Below are positions 11,333 through 23,198 of a DNA stretch of 64,000 nt, one piece after another. The position numbers were made by a program, and so were the translations under genes. The DNA comes from Papiliotrema nemorosa (taxonomy: Eukaryota > Basidiomycota > Tremellomycetes > Tremellales > Rhynchogastremaceae): NCBI GenBank assembly GCA_032158125.1, contig JASKOT010000025.1, positions 1 through 64,000 of the forward strand. The letters run 5' to 3'. A model generated the notes under the pieces. That model made no database searches. It worked only from the letters and a program-made list of their open reading frames with translations, and had not been told where the DNA came from. Every line of letters begins with the position of its first letter. Within the stretch, counting starts at the first letter, position 1.

Positions 11333-11672
11333 TTTGTAGTATGTCTGTCTATGCACCCCTTGTCTTCCCCAGCTCCGGTACGACGACGATGTATGTAGTC
11401 ACCCTTGGAATTCATGAACATCGATCGTAGCGTTGGTTTTCCTGCAGTAAGATGCCTGTCGAAGCGAAAGCGATTTGTGGAGGAAGACGGTGACCGCGAT
11501 CAAGGAGACAGCGGGACGGACCCAGTTCTTCACGGTGCCACGAAGCCTCCAAGACGCGGAACAGGCACTGTCGTTGTCCGCCTCCTTGAGCCCTCATTGA
11601 ATGAACGACAACCCATGAGCTTCCGCTGAGCATAGTTTATACATGTGACGATTGTTCTCTGTTCCATTATGT
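11333..11672. other. convergent intergenic region
   Basis: Some 340 bp between the oxidase stop and the 5-oxoprolinase stop. A frame on each strand (11405-11629 plus, 11412-11633 minus) is open but shows no recognisable motif, and both are probably chance. Confidence 0.45.
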
Positions 11673-14600
11673 CTATTCAACGCTGTTCTGCATCGATGAG
11701 AACTCCGCAACGCTTCCAGACGCCCTCGCCGGTGCTCCGTCAGGCGCTATGGTCGGCTTCCAGACTGGGACGCTATCGTGACCATTGGTAAGTTTCGCTT
11801 CTCCTCCTACGTATCCGTAGCCTCCACCGGCCGGAGTGTGAATGATCACTCGATCACCAGCCTTGATACTAGGGAATCAGCTTGGTGTTGTTCTTGTGAA
11901 ACAAGCTCACTTGAACGCAGATGCAGGTTTGAGTTTGATCGTTCGTTCCGGAGCACCAGGCGTATTTGACGGTCGAGTCCAATAATTGGCGCCGCGGGAG
12001 CCTGGTTCCCCGCCATGCATGCCATATGGCTGCGTGACCCGTCGCTCGCCGTTGAGGGACGCCCGTCCATCAGCTTACTCCCTCAGGTTCCGCCAGGGAC
12101 TTACCCTCATATCCACACGGGCTTCATACTCGCGGTGTACACCGTCTCCTCCGATATGCTGTCCTTTACCGCCAGACCCGCGTCGAATGGAGAACTCGCG
12201 TAATAGGACGGGGAATCGCTTCTCGATGATTTCTACATCTCCTATCCGGGTATTGGTCATCTGTCGATCAGCCATGCTCATCATAAGAGGAGCCGTCTCA
12301 CATTGACATGGACAGCCGACTGTCCATCCCATGAGTGACCTGCCCCAGCGCCACCGCAGATAGTCTCGCCGTAGTAATACTGCTTGTAGTCGAACCCAGT
12401 CATGTTCATACCACCTTGGGACGCTGCACATGCTTCAAAGGCCTTGAAAATGACATCGACGATTCGTTGAGAAGTCTCGGTATTGCCAGAGCATACCGCG
12501 GCATCGGGACTAGGATCGAGCAAGCTGTTCTTGGGGATGGTCAGCGTGATGGGCGCCAATACACCCGCATTCATCGGCATATCGGCGCCAATCATCGTCC
12601 GCAGACAGTAAATGATAGCTGATCGAGTGATCGCGGACGGAGCATTAAGGTTGGAGTATGATTCGAGGGTGGTGCCAGTGTAGTCGAATGAAGCTGAACC
12701 GTCTTCGTTTATCTCCACTCGCAGGCGTATGATTGACCCGTCGTCGAGGTAATCTTCTGCGACCAGTGTCTTACGAAGAAATTGCTTGAAGAATGCGCGC
12801 ACCGCCATCTCGGCATTGGTCCGTATAGCTCCCATGTACTGCTGGACTACAAGCTTGCCGTACCTTGCCGTCAGCTTGGTTCCCTATACATGTCAAAGGA
12901 AGATCACTCTTCAAACAGCTCCTCGATTTGAGCAGAGCCCACAGCACAAGCAGAGCATTGGGCTTTCAAGTCTGAAATATTTACATCGAGCTGACGCGAA
13001 GCGAGACAGTCGGGGTATGCCCCGGCGGCTTCGAAAATGCGAGTGATTTCTTTCAAGTTGAATTCGCCGTCTCGAACGAGGAAAGTTGATACCAGCGATG
13101 CGCCTTCCTGCCAAGCTTCGACAGCGTCGGGATGCATGGATTGACCTTGCAGACCTCCGATGTCACCATGGTGACCACGCGCAGCGACCCAGAATACAAT
13201 CTCAGTGGTGGAGCCTTTCTCAAAGACCGGCTGAATAACCTGAACTTGTCAGCCTGAATGATACCTTTCCTATGGCCAGACTTGCAGTTATATCCGGCAG
13301 ATGAGTACCACCAGCCCCGGGTCGATTGGAGACCAGAATATCTCCTGGTCGGAGCTGGCCCTTCCGCAATTCGGCTTGGAACTGGACTGCGTACTGCATA
13401 CTACCGAGGTGGACAGGCACGTTGGGAGCGTTAGCGACGAGCTGTCCATCGGGGCCGAAAATGGCACAACTGAAGTCGAGTCGTTCTTTGATCATGAGCG
13501 AGATAGCGGTCTTTTGCAGAGCTCGACCCATCTGCTCTGCAATGCCCATGAACCGATGTGAGAAGATTGACAGCTGAATGGGATCCACAACATTAGGATC
13601 AAGATCGGCTTTCTGACCGAGACCGATATCGATGCTGATGGTCAGTGGGTTCTCGCAACATCGTCACGACTCACTAGACACAGTTGGTCAGAATACGTGC
13701 TTTGTTCTGGGGGTGGAGTAATATGGTCTGGGTCTTGTCCAGTAAGACGGCTGGGCCGGAGATGACTGTTCCAGGTGCAAGCGAATCGAGTCGATATAGA
13801 GGCGAGGTGATGAACTTGTCCTCATCCTCGAAGAATATTTCGTTTGTCGCAAAGTGGGCATGCGGGGACACCGGTGTCTCGGGAAGAGTCTCCAGATCGT
13901 TGACAAAGGGAGAAGGGTGATCTTCTTCATCGCCCAGTCCGACTGCTCGCACGCGGACCGTCTCAATGTCGATGGGGGATTCCAAATTGAAGGCAAATTC
14001 TCTCTTATGCCGCTCCACAAACGCCGCGGCGAAATCACCATCTTCCGGTTCCTGAATCATAATTCGTGTGTCGGAACCCCTATATCGGAGATTGAGGTAT
14101 CGCTCATAACGGATGGCGGATTCCGGGATGCCTTGCGCTAAGAGTTGTTCTCTTCCTGATGCCTGGAGGGCCGCGAATCGTTCAGCCACTGCAGACGTAA
14201 CCGCTTGCCCGTATTGGCGGTTGTTGAAAGGCTCTGAATTGTCCACAGCCACGTCGGCGAGAGCCATGCCGAACGCCGACAGCAGGGACGAGTACTTGTG
14301 TACGATGACCCGAGGGATTCCGAGTACCCTTGCGAGGGCACATGCATGTTGACCACCAGCCCCACCAAAACAAGCCAGAATATGAGCGCCGGTACGGAAC
14401 CCACGTTGTTCCGTTAAAGCCCGGATGGGCCGACCCATAGATGCATTGGCAACGTCGATGAAGCCAGCAGCAACTTGAGCCGGAGACAGACTACTCTTGT
14501 TCTCGCTGTTGACCAACTCGGTGAGCGACTCGAACTTGGTCCTGACCACGTCGTAGTCTAGTGGTTGGTCTTCGGTTGGCCCAAAGATTTTGGGGAAAGA

Positions 14601-16064
14601 GTCAATGTGGATGCGTCCAAGGAACACGTTGGCATCGGTGACGGTCAAGGGTCCACCTTTGCGGTAACAAGCAGGTCCAGGGTGGGCGCCAGCCGACTCG
14701 GGTCCCACAGCCAACAGTCCATTTCGATAAGACAAGATAGATCCTCCGCCAGCTGCAACAGTGTTGATGTCCAGCTGAGGTGTCTGGATGGTCACTCCAG
14801 CAGTAGTGGTCTCGAAGACATGCTCGTACTTGCCGCCGTATCGAGAAACGTCCGTTGATGTCCCGCCCATATCAAAGCCGACGACTGGAGACCCGTCGCG
14901 AGGATCGTACGAGGTCTTGGCGAAGCCTACTACACCACCGGCCGGACCAGAGAGTATGGCTTTGAGACCGCTAAAGCTGCGATGGTCGCACAAGGCGCCA
15001 TCACTTTGCATAAAGGATGTTCGACATCCGTTTTCGGCACTGAGGCCACCGACAAATCCCTTGGAGAAACCGTTCAGATATCGCTTGACCTCGGGAGTGA
15101 GGTATGCGTCGGCGGATGCGGATCCACCTCGGGAGACGAGATTGACCATTGCTTGGAGTTTTGAAGAGACAGAAATCTGCTCAAAACCGATCAGTCGAGC
15201 GATCGCCTCGACCTTTTGCTCGTGTAACGGGTAGAGGTACGAATGAACCAAAGCGATAGCAATTGAACGGTAACCTTCGTCGTACAGTACTTTCAGATCC
15301 CTGGCAGTTTTTAACTCGTCTGGATTGATCAGCACATGACGAGAGTCACCTAATGTACGGAGCTCACCAAGTGGTTGCAAGAGACGCATCTTAGCTCCAT
15401 TCACACCGTGTACCAGGGTACCCATCTTGCTATACGCCTCCGGTACCGCTTCTCCTTCTCCAAAGTCCTCCCATTCTGGCGCGACCCGTTCGTCAATCTC
15501 TATCACCTTTGTATATAAGACGTCTGGCTGTCTATAAGCTTTTACATGTTTGGAAGCCTACCTTCTTGATAGCCAATTGAAAGAGATGGGGTCTGGTCTG
15601 AGTGCCGATCTCGAGCGCGTCTCTGAATCCTTTGGTAGTTATCAAGGCGCAATTCTCGCCCTTTCGCTCCAAGAGAGCATTCGTACTATTGTCAGCTCGT
15701 ATCCCCAAGGGCGTACTCACGCGACCGTCGTCCCCATTCGCAAGTATTCAATCCTCGACGTGTCTAAAGTCTGATTGCGAGGAATGGCCTCCCCAGTGAA
15801 CCATTCGAGTACACGACGAACGCCTTCTCTCGGAGCATCAGGATAGCTACGATAAGCGCTACCCGCTAGAGCAGGACCGCACGCACTTTGAGGGGTCGAC
15901 TGAGAGCAGTTTGACCAAATAATCACCTTTCGAATCGCTGCGAGCGATCACATCCTGGGCTTAGCTGGGATCACCATCGCACGAGCACTCACGCAGAAAG
16001 TTCCTCCCCGATCTATACAGATCTTGACCTTGTCCTCATTGACTAGAGGTACTGCCACGGGCAT
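11673..16064 (-). CDS. OXP1: 5-oxoprolinase (ATP-hydrolysing)
   Basis: Cytosolic enzyme that opens 5-oxoproline (pyroglutamate) to glutamate with ATP. HyuA- and HyuB-type domains are fused in one long chain, as in eukaryotes. HyuA: the N-terminal nucleotide strand [33 protein letters not shown], the central [16 protein letters not shown] and [18 protein letters not shown]. Hyu[67 protein letters not shown] and [12 protein letters not shown] near the end. About eight introns are needed, all with acceptable splice sites. The start is [12 protein letters not shown] at 16064, and the stop at 11673 follows SSMQNSVE. Length and domain order match the family. A full Zn2Cys6 regulator starts 328 bp away on the other strand and may control it (inference). 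Confidence 0.92.
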
Positions 16065-16391
16065 GATGATTGCAGCGTTATTTCGAAGGAAAGTATGAGG
16101 TTGCAAAGCGGACTCCCGGAGATGGGAGATATATACGATGATGATATGCTGAGACGCTGTCCCGGTAGCATGTTCAGCGGGAAATGGTGCCCTGACATTG
16201 CTTGGCCCAATGCTCTTGCAAGCTGCCGACGATGTGCATAGATGGATACGAAGATGGGGGGGTGCGGAAAACGGATGGAGCAGGAAATGCAAATCCGTCC
16301 AAGGGGGGAAGCCGCTTTTCCGACCAATGAGCATATCGCTCGACGATTGCGACGGAACTTGTATTCCTCGACCCCGGGCATGCAATCCAGC
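16065..16391. promoter_or_regulatory. divergent promoter, 5-oxoprolinase/Zn2Cys6 factor
   Basis: Some 327 bp between the ATGs of two divergent genes. An AT-rich stretch GATATATACGATG near 16130 could serve as a TATA region. An in-frame ATG at 16377 could extend the factor by five residues. No gene is seen inside. Confidence 0.5.
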
Positions 16392-19084
16392 ATGACTGAC
16401 CAGGCAGAATCATCAGCAGCTGCCAGCACACGCGCAAGGGAGGCGGATGGAGAGGGCCAAGATCAGGATGTGGGGAATCCAGTCAAAAAGTCAAAGCGAG
16501 TAGGGACAAAGCACATCTCTCAAGCTTGCGATGTATGCAAGGCTAGGTGAGAGGGCCGCACGATTTCATACTCTTCACCAAGCTCATCCGTAGGAAGGGT
16601 AGATGTGACGGCGTTCGACCGATCTGTGGGACGTGCTCCATCAAGAAGCTCAACTGCGGCTACGGGAAGAAGGATGGCCGAAAGTGAGCTCCCCACACCC
16701 AAGGTCTCTGACCTGCAGGAATCGAGCAGTCGTATTGGATATTCGAGACCGTATCGATCAGCTTGTCGGTTTGCTGAATACAAGTGGACACGGTTTAGCC
16801 GTCTCCTCGGCATCCCAACCCCCAGATCCCCAGTCCGTCGACGCCTCATCCCCCATGTCCACCGGGCAAGTTGGACCGAGTGACAGCTTGACCTTGTTCT
16901 CGAGCGCTGGACTAGACGATCAAAATACCATGCAGCGGAACTCGCTTGCCATACCAAACGTTTCCATGACGGAAACCAACTTCACCTTCGATTCTACCAT
17001 TACCGATCTGGCGATGTCTTCTACTAGCCCAGTGACTTCCAGGTCCATCCCCATTCCAGAGAAACAGCAAGCTGGATCACCATTTGCTTCGTCACAAGGC
17101 TCTCACATCTCACAAGTCGAGGGTAGACTCAAGGTGGGTGCGGTCTTCTGTAGCGTAACTAAAACGCAGCGGCCCGAGGGAGGGTCTTTGATGCAATTTG
17201 GGCCTACGTCCCTCTGGTCATACGCCAGAGAAACACAAATGCTCCCTCTGTCCGCCTCGAATGACCAAGTTGATCAACGTCCAGGTGATTACATCAATTG
17301 GGCACAACATCTTCCCCCCGAGCTACCGATCACCAAGGCTGTTCACGATGCAGCGATTTCCATCTTTGGCGCATATTATGCCCCCTGGTGCAGAGTCGTC
17401 GACATGCCGGCCTTTATGCGCGATATGGACGCATGCAACCTCGTCACGCGACTGCCCAGATCTACCCCTCCACCCACGCGGACCGCAGCTTATTCCCCCT
17501 TGCTTCACAACTGTATTCTCTACCTCGGCCTTCATCTGCAGCGCAGCAAGTGGCCCGACATGGCACAGTCACTGGACAATATGATGGACAAGCATTTTGC
17601 AGGGATGGTGATCGGAGAGACGGAGAATCCCAATCCAAGCACCCTGCGCGCTTTCATCCTTTTTGCGACGTGCGTCACAGACGTGACAAATGTACATTAC
17701 GATCCCGACCTAATGATCAGTTGTATGAACGTTCGGAAGGAAATGTCCGCTCGGAATACTGGATACATATACTTCGGCATGGCATTTGCTGCAGTGCAAG
17801 CTGTGAGTCGATGCCCGAGAAGAAGCCATCGCTAATGCCCAGCTTGGAGTCAATTTGAATGCGAGTTGATGTTCTCACTATGGCTTCGAATTGCTCTGAT
17901 TACAGTGTGATCACCTCCTAATATCCGGTCAAATCACCGATGAGGAGCGCGATCTGCGCAACGATGCCTACTGGACATTCTACCAGCAGGACATCGTAAG
18001 TCAAAGACCTGACTTCCCTTTCAATAGCTCTACTAATCTCAGCTTCGCGCGATCGCAGTGGGACGACCCCCAATGCTGAGCAACCAATCGGACGTCGTCT
18101 TACCGCGTGTCAATCCCGCAGCAGATGCCATGCCTTGGTTTTCGACTCCTTTCGGCAAGACTAGCATCGCCAATGGTTTGCCAGGGATGGTTTCGACCGT
18201 TTTCCATTGGTCGTCCCGATTACATTGCATACTGCGGACCGTAATGCTGAACCCACCGTCAGTCTAATTGTTTCTATTTTGTAGATCACTGATGCGTAGG
18301 TACTCGGTCATGGCGCAAGGTCTGAATAACGAAAGCCAAGTAATGGCCCTCGCACCCATGCTGGAGAGCTGGTACCGGGATCAGCCATTCTCGCAACCTG
18401 CTCTACACCCTGTACCACACGCTCTAATCATGCACATGTTGTATCACGTCACCAATATATATTTATTTCGGCCGTACTATCGTAGCCAGCTCGACATAAC
18501 TCCCTCACCCTCCCACCGTTGCGATCAGGCGGCCACATCGACCCTGGAGCTTCTGAGAGTAGGTCAAACGACCTCCAAGCACGCGCTAACAGACAGGTAT
18601 ACGAAGCACAGCATGGCGTCAAGAACTCGACGGCAACGCTCAGCAAGTCTCACCGATTGACGCTCGCTGACGTGCAGTCCCGATCATATTCGCTACCGCA
18701 ACCGTGCAATTGCTGCGCATTGTATCTCACAACACGGAACCCCCTGTATACGCCCTGCAGCTGCAAACGCTGGATGAGATTGTGAATTACACCATATGTC
18801 TGCTTGGCTAATCTCAGGTATGGTTTATGGACCAACTTACGACCCCCTGGATCGAAGCACGTCGAGGCTTGGAGGTGATCCACACGCTGAGAGCTGAATG
18901 GCTGCCGGGAGAAAAGATCACCGGCCCGACCATGCAGAGTCATCTGCCAGTACCAACTCTCAATCAGCTGGAAGAGCTACCCAAAGAGTTGCACGAATGG
19001 CTGCAGGGAAACTCTTTCTGGGATATATTCAACAGCGATTTACAAGATCAGAGTACTATTCCCGAGATCTTTAGTGGATCGTAG
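16392..19084 (+). CDS. Zn2Cys6 fungal transcription factor
   Basis: Nuclear DNA-binding regulator. The first exons give a basic lead (NPVKKSKRVGTKH) and a zinc cluster CX2CX6CX6CX2CX6C (CDVCKARKGRC ... CGTCSIKKLNC), followed by a short coiled-coil-like region RAVVLDIRDRIDQLVGLL. Two introns split this part. A long Ser/Thr/Pro linker follows, then the fungal regulatory domain (Pfam Fungal_trans): AAISIFGAYYAPWCRVVDMP, LLHNCILYLGLHL, ITDEERDLRNDAYWTFYQQDILRAIAVGRPP (in part). The C-terminus, with LPKELHEWLQGNSFWDIF, ends at 19084. Exon joins around 18240-18830 are less certain than the rest. Because it is divergent to 5-oxoprolinase, a role in pyroglutamate or amino-acid catabolism is a fair guess. 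Confidence 0.85.
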
Positions 19085-19201
19085 TGCACTTGGCATCGAG
19101 TACATGACAAAACCCCACTACTAGCCTCTTACCAAGAGCGGGAGCCAAAGAACAAGGACAGCAACGCGACCAAGACCATGCACGACCATTCATCTTCGGA
19201 C

Positions 19202-20212
19202 CTAAACGAAAGCTGCTCCGCCGGTCAGACGGTCCTGTCTAGCGAAATATGGCATAGCCATCAACCACGCATGATGTTCTGATCCACTGTTATCGAACGT
19301 AAACTGGGCTGTGAGCTTAAACGAAACACTCTATGACCAACCTGAACCTCTTGCTGCCCGACTCTGATCAACTCGCCTCCTCTACCCTTGGCAGCGGCCT
19401 CGGCCAGAAGCTGGATTTGGCACAGACTTTCCATGCGGATAAAGTAGCTGATGCAGCATTCAATGCTAGCTCCAACGAGCAGAATGCCTCGATTCTCCAT
19501 CACGAACCCCTTTCCATCTCCCAGGCAGGATGAGACGGCAGTAGGATCTGTGTCGGCGTTCATGCCCACTGCGAAGGGCATCCGATGAAATCGTTTGTAA
19601 AACGTACACGAGTCTATCGTCAGCCTCGCTCGCTCGAAACGCCTTCACCTTGAACGATCATCTCGAGTTCCTTGTCCTGCATGGAGAACGATCGAGCGTT
19701 CGGTGTGTTGCCGTGCATGATGGCCCCGACATCGGGGCGAGATTGGTATATTGCTCGATGGAGGGCTACAGCATTGATATCATCTGCGTCTCAGCAACAT
19801 AGATTTGCAGCACCTCAATGCCTACAGCCCCATTCGGCATCGTTGCTAACAACGAGGCCCGTAGCGATGGATACCTGTACCAGGTCGGTTGATCTCATCG
19901 CTGCTAGTGCCTTTCCAGCTGGAAGAACCCAAATAGTGGAACTGTCTAGTGGATCTCGAGACTGAACGCGGTGAGCCTTTCTCGGGATTTGGACCCACAG
20001 AGAGGTACATTCCGCAGCCAATACCCCAACCTTGAGCAGCGACCACTCGGCATGCCATCGCCAGACGTCCTTTTCTGTATACCTTCTCGTCTTCCACATG
20101 CTCTTGATTAGTAAAACGCATCAGAGAACTTTCGGCCATTGCCACTTACGTCGAACGTCGGCTGAGCCGCTCGTCTGAATTTTCGCACTTTGGGTTGCTC
20201 TACTACTGTCAT
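19202..20212 (-). CDS. class II aldolase/adducin-like protein, degenerate metal site
   Basis: Member of the class II aldolase/adducin family by overall pattern: KVYRKGRLAMACRVVAAQGW, SSRDPLDSSTIWVLPAGKA, NAVALHRAIYQSRPDVGAIM, YFIRMESLCQIQLLAEA and HAWLMAMPYFARQD align with the neighbouring paralogue and with the family. Six or more exons join without a stop. The residues that hold zinc in active members are changed: the HxH pair is MHGN (His, Gly, Asn; 19707-19718), and the third His of NHG is Arg in ENRGILL (19486-19500). The AGHI loop is CGMYL. So it is probably not a working aldolase. It may be a pseudoenzyme or a regulatory partner of the divergent intact copy, which starts 189 bp away. 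It is convergent with the Zn2Cys6 factor. Confidence 0.8.
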
Positions 20213-20400
20213 GCTGCCAAAGGTGTAGACAAAAGGGTTGAAATCATGCATGGACGAGGTCAGAGTGTTTTACATATGATATCGGCTCGAGATTGAGATG
20301 GATAGGTCATATCGGACCCGGAAATGTATTTCCGAAGCGCAATCTGCCGATCTTATAACGCTGCTCTTCCTTCCTGTACGGAAAGCCATCTGCATCCTTC
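20213..20400. promoter_or_regulatory. shared promoter of two aldolase paralogues
   Basis: Only 188 bp lie between the two divergent ATGs, so the paralogues are likely co-regulated from one short promoter. Confidence 0.55.
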
Positions 20401-21421
20401 ATGTCAATGATCGCGCCTTCGACTAATGTCGCTTCCTCCCAGCTGAAGCTGTCGGGTGGTGCCCGAGAGCCCCGAAGCAAGCGTTATAGTCGTCCGACCT
20501 TCTCATCGAAGAAAGAGGAGGTGAGCCGTTTGTGGGCAGGCGAAACTGATCTGATCGAACTAACTAACAGCGTCGATATCAGAAAGAAAGACTCGCTGCA
20601 GCCTTCCGCGTTTTCTCCAAGCTCGGTCTCGATGAGGGAGTTGCAGGACACATTACCGTCCGAGATGCCATCAATTCCGAGTGAGTGGCAATCAAAGGGG
20701 CAATTCTGAGGCGGCAGTGCGTTTTGGGTCAATCCGTACGGCGTTGCGTTTGATTTGATGACCGTATCGGATCTTCTTTTGATCGATCACGATGGCAATA
20801 TCCTGGAAGGAGGCAAGCCGGGTGATGGGCAGATTTGTGAGCTTTGGCGTTGATCACATCATCCGCTGATCTCAGACAACGCGGCCGGCTTTGCCATTCA
20901 CGGCGCCATACACAAGATGCGTCAAGACATACACGCTGCGGCCCATAGTCACACCACCTATGGTCGAGCGTTCAGCGTCCTCGGACGGAATATTGACATT
21001 GCTTCTCATGGTCAGTGATCACAACGAGACTCGTGTATTTGTATTGAGGACCTTAGATGCCGCTGCCTTTGCGGACACTGTTCGCCTATACGACAATTTC
21101 GGTGGCATCGTGCTAGACGATGAAGAAGGCAAAAACATCTGCAGAGCCCTTGGGCCGCACGGCAAAGGAGTCATCCTCCAAAATCATGGAATACTCACAG
21201 CGGCGCAGACTGTAGATGCAGCTGTCGCATTCTTCATTCGTTTGGAGCAGCTGTGCGAGTCACAGCTGGCATCTGACGCCATCGGGAAGCCTTTGGAGTT
21301 GAGCAATCAGGACATTGCCGACGTCTTCAATGTCTACGGTGGGGAAGACGAGGCATTCTTCCAGGCCCAAGAGATCTTCGAATGGATAGAGCACGAGACT
21401 GGCGGCGATTACAAGAAATAG
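20401..21421 (+). CDS. class II aldolase/adducin family enzyme
   Basis: Probable zinc-dependent aldolase or adducin-head enzyme. Five exons give the family in order: RRYQKERLAAAFRVFSKLG, EGVAGHITVRD, FWVNPYGVAFDLM, LLLIDHDGNILEGG, YNAAGFAIHGAIHKMRQDI, the metal-binding AAHSHTTYGRAFSVLG (HxH), DTVRLYDNFGGIVLDDEEG and LQNHGILTAAQTVDAA with the third His. All expected metal ligands are present, unlike the divergent neighbour. The second intron (donor after NS) uses the acceptor that joins to DAFWVNP. Fungal members of this group act on small hydroxy-aldehyde sugars or their phosphates. The exact substrate is unknown, and a role in pentose or deoxy-sugar breakdown beside the arabinofuranosidase would fit. 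ATG 20401 is used; a second ATG lies two codons on. Confidence 0.88.
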
Positions 21422-21788
21422 AGATGCATACAGTGTCACAGTATGACCGCTCTTCGGTGTTAAGAATGCACAAGGCCTTACCTGCGTGACGGGATCCCGA
21501 TTGGCGAGGCGGCGCATCAGTATTTACGCTTGAACATGAAAGCAGTAATCGTCAATGCTCAGCTCTCTCGACAACACATGCTAGTCCGGGCAATAATGTC
21601 TCAATGTGATCGAATGTTGTGACTGCCGAGAGTGTCCGCACTTATGGTCTGCACAATCGAAAAGAAGGCTACATGTATTCGGGGGCATCTACCCATCTAT
21701 CCTACCGCATCGTCCATATGTCTAAAGATTGGATTTCGATTGCTCGAAGGACGGCAGGCTGCTGTCAGCTATAATTTACATCTTGTAC
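21422..21788. other. convergent intergenic region
   Basis: Some 367 bp between the stops of the aldolase and the Old Yellow Enzyme. No coding signal is seen. If the OYE gene has one more 3' exon, it would lie here. Confidence 0.45.
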
Positions 21789-23033
21789 TTACTCGATATA
21801 ACCCTCAGGTCCACTGGTGTAAAACGTGGATCGATCGTACTTGCTCAATGGCCAATCATTCTTGATCCTCTCGGGCAAGTCTGGGTTGGCTGGTGTCAGC
21901 TGGACCCGTTGAAGGAACTCACCGATGAAATATCTCCCCATTGCTACCAAGTCATCGGTTTTTTCAGTGTGCTCTTTTGCATTTTCAGACGAAAATCCTC
22001 CGGCGACGATCAACCTCGAACCCGCTGCGACGACGGCATCCTTGATTGGGTCAAGTGTGTCCTGCTTGTTCAACTGATCCTTGGGCAGATCGGTTGAGCC
22101 GTTCGCCCGAGGCTCGACAGCGTGGATGTAGGCGAGCTCAGGTTGAGCTTTCAGAATGGCCTTGGTCCATGGAAGGAAGAGGTCCAGAGGCTTTTCCTCT
22201 CGCATACCCTGGAACCGACTGAAGGGGGAAATTCGAATTCCGACTTTCTTTGGGCCTACAGCCTGAGACACAGCGTTGAGTACAGCGAGAGGGAAGCGAA
22301 ACCTGTTCTCTAGGGACCCCCCGTACTCGTCTGTTCGGTCGTTGGATACTGATTGGAGCTGGGGTGAGTGATGGAGTGATGAAAAGCGGGATGCAACATA
22401 CGAATTGGTCAATCAACTGGTCGTCAGCGGTCAATCACCAACACAACTCACGTAACCGTTGGCTCCATGCAGCTCGACTCCATCAAATCCAGCCTCCATG
22501 GCATTCTCCGCGGCCTGCTTGTAGTGGCCGACGAATCTCTCGATATCCTCCTTGGTCATTTTGTGGGGTTTCGGCTTGCTCTCGTCGGGCACCTCTCCAT
22601 CTTCCTCGTATGCGCCAGAACCAGCTCCCCATACCGTCCCGACGACTGATGCATCTGCAACTCGTCCCAGTGCCCACAATTGGCAGTATATGAGACCGCC
22701 CTTGGCGTGGACCGCAGAAGTGATCTTTTTCCACTTTGCAATGTGCTCCGGAGAGTAGATACCTGGCGCCCTTTGCATTCCTCCAGCCTCCTCGGCGATA
22801 AATGTGCCTTCAGAGATGATGAGGCCCCCGTCTAATCTCATGAGCACTTTGACTGCACCTCACGCTCACCAGACGCTCGTTGAGAATAGTACTCGATCGC
22901 CATGTCAGAGGGGACAGCGGTTTCGGGATCGGCGCGTAAGCGGGTCAATGGCGCCATGACAACTCGGTGCTTGAGCTGCAAGTCCCCCACCGAGATGGGC
23001 GAGAACAGTCGGGTCTCCGTAGTGATTGTCATG
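21789..23033 (-). CDS. NADH:flavin oxidoreductase / Old Yellow Enzyme
   Basis: FMN barrel enzyme of the OYE family that reduces activated C=C bonds with NAD(P)H. Seen: LFSPISVGDLQLKHRVVMAPLTR at the start (in part), YYSQRASVLMRLDGGLIISEGT, HIAKWKKITSAVHAKGG, the substrate-binding HGANGYL (His and Asn), RTDEYGGSLENR and AGGFSSENA for FMN phosphate, and a C-terminal tail RSTFYTSGPEGYIE. A 15-nt micro-exon at 22402-22416 (LIDQF) is required to restore the invariant GANGYLIDQFLQ run and is flanked by good GT and AG sites. The stop used is at 21789. The family often ends GYTDYP, so a last small exon is possible. The physiological substrate is unknown. Confidence 0.88.
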
Positions 23034-23198
23034 GTGATGGATGTACGAAGACAAGATGAATGAAAAGTCAAGAGTACGAGTAATGTATTATACTGATTCA
23101 TAAGCGGGTGGAGGTGACTACCCTGGTCCGTCGACGTATGCTATGACGATCCCTTTTGATTATATAGCTTGTTCTTCTGATCATCCTCTCTGCACACC

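Noticed and set aside
12300..13250. Separate hydantoinase B gene
   Set aside because: All exons fit one continuous 5-oxoprolinase chain with no intervening start, stop or promoter gap.
19800..19900. Apparent stop in the degenerate aldolase (GCRH stop)
   Set aside because: An intron beginning GTAGGC after EWG joins to YDINAVALH in frame; the gene is degenerate in residues but not in frame.
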